NCBI GenBank assembly: GCA_963848825.1 | Contig: CAWKFA010000017.1 | Coordinates: forward strand, 558,001-622,000 | DNA: 64,000 bases | Reading direction: 5' to 3' | Source: CAVVSQ01 sp963848825 | GTDB lineage: Bacteria > Planctomycetota > Planctomycetia > Gemmatales > Gemmataceae | In this document: piece after piece, positions 58,097 through 64,000 of the stretch | How the letters are laid out: each line of letters starts with the position of its first letter | Numbering within the stretch: position 1 is the stretch's first letter | Notes under the pieces: model-generated | Told to the model about the DNA's origin: nothing | The model's input: the letters and a program-made list of their open reading frames with translations, nothing else | Database searches by the model: none | Made by a program: the position numbers and the translations under genes

Positions 58097-59753
58097 ATGC
58101 TGGATTTTGTCGTTTTGGTTGCGGTCGCCTGGTCGTTGACACCGGTACAACAAGCCGTCGTCAACGAATTAACCGCCGCGGACGAGGCGACCCTCAAAGG
58201 CAATGGGTTAAAGGTCGATAACAATGCGCTGCTTGTTTTTTTCAATAAACGCACCCTGCAGGCCAGCGACACCGAGGCAGTGCGGAAACTCATCCGCCAG
58301 CTAGGTTCCGAAAGCTACCGCCTGCGCGAGCAGGCGCTGGCTGACCTCATCGCCCGTGGGCCCATGGTCGTCGAGATGCTGCATGCGGCCACCAGGGATG
58401 ACAACCTGGAGATTGCCCGCCGGGCGGAAAAGGCCCTGACGCGCATCCACGAACGGGACGTGGCCGCCGACGTCGTGCCCGCAGCCGTCCGCTTGCTCGC
58501 CGTGCCGGCCCGCGGGCACTGTCGAAGTCATGCTCGGCTATCTTCCCTTCGCCAATAACGATAGCGCTGTCGAGGAAACACGCACGCTTCTAGCCAGCCT
58601 CGGGAAACTGGATGGCAAACCCCATCCGGGCCTTGTGGCCGGCCTCGCGGACACCGTCGCCGTACGTCGAGCCGCCGCCGGCGAGGCGTTGTGCCGTGCC
58701 GGCCTGCTGGAGCAGCAGCCAGCCATCCGCAAGCTTCTCACCGACGCCGACCCCCTGGTGCGCATGCGCGTGGCCATGGCGCTGATCGCGGTGGGAGAAA
58801 AAGCTGCCGTTGCCGTCCTGATCGACACCTTGCCGCGCCTTACCCTGACGCAGGCGTGGCAAGCGGACGATGTGCTCCGCCGCCTGGCGGAAGGCCGAGC
58901 GCCCCCCGATGTTTCCCTTGGTGCCGACGAAGGAGCGCGCAACCAGGCCCGGGATACCTGGCAGGCATGGTGGCGCGAAAATGCGGCACGCATCGATCTC
59001 TCCAAACTGAAGGCCAGGCCACCGTTGCTTGGCTACACCCTGCTGGTTTTGCTCGACGTGCCCCGTATTATGGAGCTCGGCGCCGAGAATCAGGTCCGCT
59101 GGCAGTTCGATAATGTGATCTTTCCCCTCGATGTGCAGGTGTTGCCCGGCGACCGCGTGCTCGTCGCCGAATACCTGGCCAGCCGCGTTACCGAACGCAA
59201 CCTGAAAGGCGATATCGTCTGGGAAAAAAGAATCGTCGGGCCTCTTGTCGGCCAGCGTCTTCCGAACGGCAATACCTTTATCGCCACCGACAGCCAGCTT
59301 TTGGAAATAGATCGCGCGGGCAAGGAGTTATTCAGCTTTTTCAAAAATGATGGCGAACGCATCATGAAGGCCATCAAGCTTCCCGGGGGCGAGATCGCTT
59401 GCCTCACGGACGGTCCGCGCATCGTGCGCCTGGATACTACGGGCAAGGAGCTCCATAGTTATCCCGTGGCCCTGACCGAGCGGTATTTTGGTGGTCGAAT
59501 CTACATGCTGGCCAATGGCAGCGTACTGATCCCGCACAAAGGGGAGAATAAAGTCATCGAGTATGACGCGCGCGGTAAACCGGTCTGGGAAGTTACCGTC
59601 GAGCAGCCCGTGGCCGCCGTCCGGCTGCCGAACGGCAACACACTCGTTACCACGTACCTGCCCCAGCGGGGGGTTGTGGAGTTCGACCGCGACGGCCACG
59701 AGGTCTGGTCCTACCGCACGACGAGCAAAGTGACGCGCGCCCTCAGGCGCTGA
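58097..59753 (+). CDS. HEAT-repeat plus beta-propeller-like protein (one frameshift)
   Basis: Short N-terminal hydrophobic segment (DFVVLVAVAWSL), HEAT-type helical repeats (LIRQLGSESYRLREQALADLIARG, DDNLEIARRAEKALTRI; then ADTVAVRRAAAGEALCRAGL), and a C-terminal propeller-like region of repeated strands (GDRVLVAEYLASRVTERNLKGDIVWEK, PNGNTFIATDSQLLEIDRAGKELFSF, PNGNTLVTTYLPQRGVVEFDRDGHEVWSYR). The frame changes near 58520. PNGNT repeats are typical of planctomycete PQQ/NHL-like proteins. Five nt separate it from mutM. Confidence 0.72.
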
Positions 59754-59758
59754 CAAGC

Positions 59759-60642
59759 ATGCCCGAGTATCCCGATATCATGCTGTACCTGGAAGCTCTG
59801 CAGCCGCGCATTCAGGGCTCGTCCCTCGAACGGATCCGGCTGGCCAATCCATTTCTGCTCCGTACGCCGTACCGCCGATCGAGGAAGCCCAGGGCAAAGT
59901 GGTGGTCGGTCTACGCCGCCTGGGTAAACGTATCGTCATCGCGCTCGCGGACGACTTTTTCCTCGTGCTGCATCTGATGATTGCCGGGCGCTTGCACTGG
60001 AAAACCAAGGGAGCCAAGCCGCCCGCCAAGATCGGGCTTGCTGCTTTTGACTTTTCGGCGGGCACCTTGATCCTCACGGAAGCGGGCAGCAAACGGCGTG
60101 CTTCTCTTTATCTGGTCCGCGGCGAAGCAGAGCTGGCACGCCACGATCCTGGCGGCCTGGATGTTTTTACGACCGACGAGATTACCTTTCGCGAAGCGCT
60201 CCGGCGTGAAAACCATACGCTCAAGCGCTCCCTTACCGATCCCCGCCTTGTCAGCGGCATAGGCAATGCCTACGCCGACGAAATCCTGCATCGCGCCGGC
60301 ATGTCGCCCCTCACGCTTAGCAATCGTTTGACCGACGAAGATTGGGGTCGATTGCTCGCCGCCACGCGGCAAACGCTCGCCGACTGGCTGGACAAACTGC
60401 GCCGCGAGGCCGACGGAGCTTTCCCGGAAAAAGTGACTGCATTCCGCCCCGAAATGGCGGTCCATGGGCGTTTCGGGCTGCCCTGCCCGGTGTGCGGCTC
60501 AAAAGTCCAGCGCATTGTTTACGCGGACAATGAGACGAACTATTGCCCTCGCTGCCAGACCGGTGGCAAGGTTCTGGCCGACCGAGCTCTATCGCGTTTG
60601 TTAAAAGATGATTGGCCGCGAAATATTGAGGACTGGGAATGA
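59759..60642 (+). CDS. mutM: Formamidopyrimidine-DNA glycosylase MutM/Fpg-like (one frameshift)
   Basis: Removes oxidised purines and nicks the site. N-terminal catalytic MPEYPDI (Fpg normally MPELPE; Pro and Glu are present), then after a frame change near 59890 the H2TH domain (RSLTDPRLVSGIGNAYADEIL) and the zinc finger CPVCGSKVQRIVYADNETNYCPRC. The tyrosine at position 4 and the divergent strand order suggest an Nei/Fpg variant. Spaced 5 nt from the upstream gene. The last ~100 nt overlap the convergent TPR-glycosyltransferase. Confidence 0.85.
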
Positions 60643-62840
60643 GCGCCTGCTACTGCCGTCCGCATAGTGCCTGGTAGCCTTAAACTTGTTTGTTCGATTT
60701 CACGGGCGACGCGCTCCATCACTTCGTGCCAGTTCCCGGGCTCCTTCTGGCGGAAAAGGCGCATGGTCGGATACCACGGGCTGTCGGTCCGTTCGAGCAG
60801 CCAGCGCCAGTCGGCCGCAAACGGCAGCAGGGTCATGGCAGTCACGCCAAGTGCCCCGGCCAGGTGAGCCACCGCGGACTCGACGGTGACCACCGCATCG
60901 AGATTCATGAGCACGGCGGCCAGGTCTTTCAGCGAGCTACTGTCGAAGCGCCTGCCAAGGTCCGTTACCGGGAAAGGAACCGCGCCGAGTTGTTCCGTGC
61001 CGGGGCCGACCTGGAGGCTAAATAGCCGCACCCCTTTAATCTGGGCCAGGGGTGCAAAACATGAAAGCGGCAACGAACGCACCCGGTCCCGTGTGTTCTT
61101 GGGGTTTCCTTGCCAGGCGATACCGATTAGCAATTCGCCTTCCTGCCGCTTGATATGTTCCCGCCATTGCTCGACTAACCGGGGCTCGGCAGCCAGATAA
61201 GGAACGTCGGCGGGAATCGTGGCGAGCGTCGTCTGGAAAATGCCCGGCAGACTTAACAGCGGCACCTGAACGTCAAATGGCGGCAATGGCCCGCCCACGG
61301 GCACCACCCCGTCAAGCCCCTCGGCATTCTTAAAGAGGTCAAACAGTGCCGGTTGGCACTCCAAAATCACCTTGCCGCCGCGACCGCGCACCATCGGCAG
61401 ATAGCGTGCGAACTGGAGCGTGTCCCCCAGGCCCTGTTCGGCGTAAACGAGAATGCTTTTGCCGGCGAGCGCTTCACCATGCCAGCGTGGTTGCGTGAAT
61501 GTGCGTGGCACCAGGCCCGGCCGGGCCCAGCGATGTTCATAATCGGGCCAGCCGCCGGCGAAATCTCCTTGCAACAAACGTAACACCGAGCGGTTCCACA
61601 GCGTGATCCGGTGGCCTGGATCAATGGCCAGCACCTGCTCATAGCTGTCGGCAGCCGCGTCGAGGCGGCCGAGGCCAAAAAGCGCGATGCCGATGTTGTT
61701 GTGAGCATTGAGGTGCCGCGGATCGAGCCGTAGTGCCGCCTCATAACAGGCGATGGCCTCGTCAAGGTGCCCTTGCGCGTACAGAGCGTAACCCAGGCTG
61801 TTATGGGCGTCGGCATGGCCGGGCCGTAGCCGCAGGGCGTGACGGTGACACGCGATCGCTTCCTCGAGGCGTCCTTGCTCCTGGAGGGCCACCCCCAGGT
61901 TGTTATGGGAATCCGCAAAGCCCGGATTCAGGCGCAAGGCCTCCTGGTAACAGGCAATCGCGTCATCAATTCGACCCTGGACCTGAAGGACAATTCCCAG
62001 GTTGTTCAGCGCATCGACATGCTGCGGATTGATGTGCAGAGCCTGCCGATAGTAAACCGTGGCGTCGTCGAGCTGGCCTTGCTCCTTGAGAGTCACGCCC
62101 AGGTTATTATGGGCGTCGGCGAACTGAGGATTGATGCGCAGCGCTTGCCGATACCACTCGGCGGCCTCGGCGAAGTTTCCCTGCTGCTGGAGCGTCACGC
62201 CGATATTGTTGCAAGCATCCGCATGGTTGGGATTGAGTTTAAAGGCCTGGCGAAAGCAAGTGAGCGCCGCCGCTTTATCTCCCTGCTCGAAAAGCGTCAG
62301 ACCCAGATTGTAATGCGCGCCCGCGTGGTTGGGATTAATCTCCAACGCCTGGCGAAAACAGGCGGCTGCGTCGGCCAAGTCGCCCTGGTCCTTATGAAGG
62401 ATGCCCAGATTGATGGCGGCATCGGTATTGCCGGGACTGAGCCGTAGCACGGTCTGGAAACAGGCCAGTGCGCCAGCCAGGTCGCCTTGAGCGCAGCAGT
62501 GTCAGGCCCAGGTTGTTGTGGGCACCGAGGTGGCCCGGCTCGAGCGCAGCGCCTGCCGAAAACAGGCCGCTGCTTCGTCGAGTTGGTGCCAGTGCTTATA
62601 AATGCAGCCCAGGTTGTAATGAAAAACGGCGATGGTCGGCTCAAGGGCGCTCGCCTGGCGGATAAAAGAGACCGCATCCTGGCGATTGGCCATATGAGCC
62701 AACACGCCAAGAAGATGATAGGCCCAGGCATGCCTGCCATCAGCTTGTAGGACCTCACGTAGGAGGGCTTCGGCTTCGGTGAGCCGACCCTGCTGATGCG
62801 CGCGAACGGCCAACTCATATAACTCTGCTGCGCTAGGCAT
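60540..62840 (-). CDS. TPR protein with C-terminal heptosyltransferase-like (GT9/GT41-like) domain (frameshifted)
   Basis: About 766 codons. N-terminal TPR array with ~13 units (AAELYELAVRAHQQGRLTEAEALL, then ...ALRLNPG.A..H.NLG..L..QG.L..A consensus), then a GT-B-like C-terminus: GGWPDYEHRW, SILVYAEQGLGDTLQFARYLPMV, IGIAWQGNPKN, SLQVGPG, VVTVESAVAHLAGALGV, WRWLLERTDSPWYPTMRLFRQ. Planctomycetes have many such fusions, probably modifying proteins or polysaccharides. At least one frame change near 62510. AAAGGGGACC precedes the start. The stop at 60540 overlaps mutM by 103 nt, longer than usual, so a hidden shift near the end is possible. Confidence 0.78.
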
Positions 62841-62867
62841 GGTCCCCTTTGCTCATCACCAGAAACG

Positions 62868-64000
62868 TCACGGCTTCGCGGCAAGATGCCGCAATTCGCT
62901 AGCGATACGATCGAAAACGCCCTGCCAGTCCCCGGCTTTGGTCTGACGAAATAAACGCATCGTCGGATACCAGGGGCTATCTTCACGTTCGAGCCCCCAG
63001 CGCCAGTCCGGCACAAAGGCGAGCGCCAGCCAGACGGGAACACCCAGGGCACCCGCGAGGTGCGCGAGTGCGGAGTCCGCGGTCACGAGCAAGTCCAGGT
63101 TCATCAGTACCGAGGCGGAATCAACAAAGGCAAAGCTATTGTCCAGTTGAGTGCTCAAATCAAGCGTGGCAAACTCTGCCGTCACTTGTTGGGTGCCATG
63201 CCCTTTTTGCAAGCTTACCAGCTTGACCCCGGGCAGACGCGCCAGCGCGCCAAAGTATTGCCAGGGGACCGAGCGTTCGCGATCGCGGGCATGTCGCGGG
63301 TTTCCCTGCCAGGCGATACCCACTTTGAACTCGGGATGGGCAGAGCCCAGTTGGCGTATTAATTCAGTTCGCCAGTGCGCGACCAGGTTGGGATCAGCGC
63401 TCATATAAGGAATGGCCGCGGGGATCGTGGCCAGCGTGGTGCCCAAAACCGCGGGAAGACTCATCAAAGGGACTTGAACGTCGAAATAGGGCAGGGGGTC
63501 GCCGGCAGCAATAATCTGGGGCATGGGGCCGCGGCGAGGATGGGCGACTTGGCGAGCACGCGCTGGACTTCCAGCACGACCGTGCCGCCAAGGTCTTTGA
63601 TCAGGGGTAAATAGCGCACGAATTGCAAGGTGTCGCCAAGCCCCTGCTCGGAGCCAACGTACCAGACGAGAATCGTCTTGCCCGCCAGCGGCGCGCCGTC
63701 CCAGCGCGGTTTGTCGAAAACACGCCTCGTCATGCCAGGAAGGGCCCAGCGCTCTTCGTAGTCCGGCCAGGCGAGTTCGAGCTTCCCCTGCAGCAGACGT
63801 AACAGACACCTCTGCCAGCGCGCCAGGCGATGGCCAGGCTCCAGTGCCAGCGCTTGCTCGTAGCAATCCTCTGCTTCCGTGAACTGTCCTTGCCAGTAAA
63901 GGGCGCTACCCAGGTTGACGTGGGCATTGGCATTGTTGGGACTGATCTGCAGGGTGCGCCGAAAAGATGCGCACGCCTCGCTGGTTGCGCCGAGTTGCTG
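62868..64000 (-). CDS. Second TPR-heptosyltransferase-like gene (partial, frameshifted)
   Basis: Same architecture as the gene at 60540-62840: a TPR unit at the window edge (NANAHVNLGSALYWQGQFTEAEDCYEQALALEPGHRLAR), WPDYEERWALPGMTRR, GSEQGLGDTLQFVRYLPL, FKVGIAWQGNPRHARDRERSV, SLQKGHGTQQV, LLVTADSALAHLAGALGV, WRWGLEREDSPWYPTMRLFRQ. The 5' end lies beyond 64000. Frame changes near 63720 and near 63500. It lies 27 nt upstream of its paralogue on the same strand: a tandem duplication. Confidence 0.75.

Overview
Organism: the window looks like a planctomycete chromosome, most likely Gemmataceae or a relative. The markers are two DUF1549/DUF1553 + DUF1501 gene pairs, three DUF1559 prepilin-like proteins with the H-X9-DG C-terminal motif, a TIGR03000 secreted protein, EF-hand secreted proteins, cysteine-poor anti-sigma-like membrane proteins and TPR-glycosyltransferases. 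No CRISPR array, rRNA or phage structural gene was seen.

Layout. 0.1-5 kb: hybrid histidine kinase, a pair of membrane GTPases (one with a YcjF/DUF697-like tail), and a BON-domain protein. 5-12 kb: trehalose/glycogen block (treZ, a debranching enzyme overlapping it by 8 nt, convergent treY). 12-24 kb: lipoproteins, a second hybrid kinase (REC-HisKA-HATPase-REC), then a stress/DNA-repair block: LigD-type ATP ligase, zinc alcohol dehydrogenase, two DAO-type flavoenzymes (one fused to a Rieske domain), a tiny lysine-rich protein, a YihY membrane protein, DNA topoisomerase IB and a GT2. 24.9-35.2 kb: an integrated element in the 3' end of tRNA-Leu(UAA), bounded by a perfect 70-bp direct repeat. 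It carries a tyrosine integrase, HTH protein, P4-type primase-helicase, excisionase-like HTH protein, small unknowns, a GYF_2-TM-TPR protein, a young IS with 17-bp inverted repeats and a 9-bp target duplication, and a small secreted protein. 35-38.7 kb: TIGR03000 protein, PiT phosphate transporter with its DUF47 partner, secreted sugar-isomerase-like protein. 39-53 kb: planctomycete-type secreted and surface genes (DUF1549/DUF1501 twice, DUF1559 three times, EF-hand proteins) with tRNA-Lys and a family of hairpin repeats. 53-64 kb: LolA-like and other secreted proteins, an anti-sigma-like protein, a HEAT/propeller protein, mutM and two TPR-glycosyltransferases.

Quality: more than half of the long genes are broken by one or more single-base shifts, often at homopolymers, including genes expected to be functional and one tRNA-like sequence. 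I read these mainly as indel errors in a long-read or low-coverage assembly, not as gene decay. Such genes are therefore annotated across their full span, with the frame changes noted.

Best candidate for a new system: the 10.26-kb tRNA-Leu element. It is a phage-satellite-like or plasmid-like integrative element with replication and integration genes but no visible capsid or conjugation genes. Its integrase reading frame runs through the attachment site.
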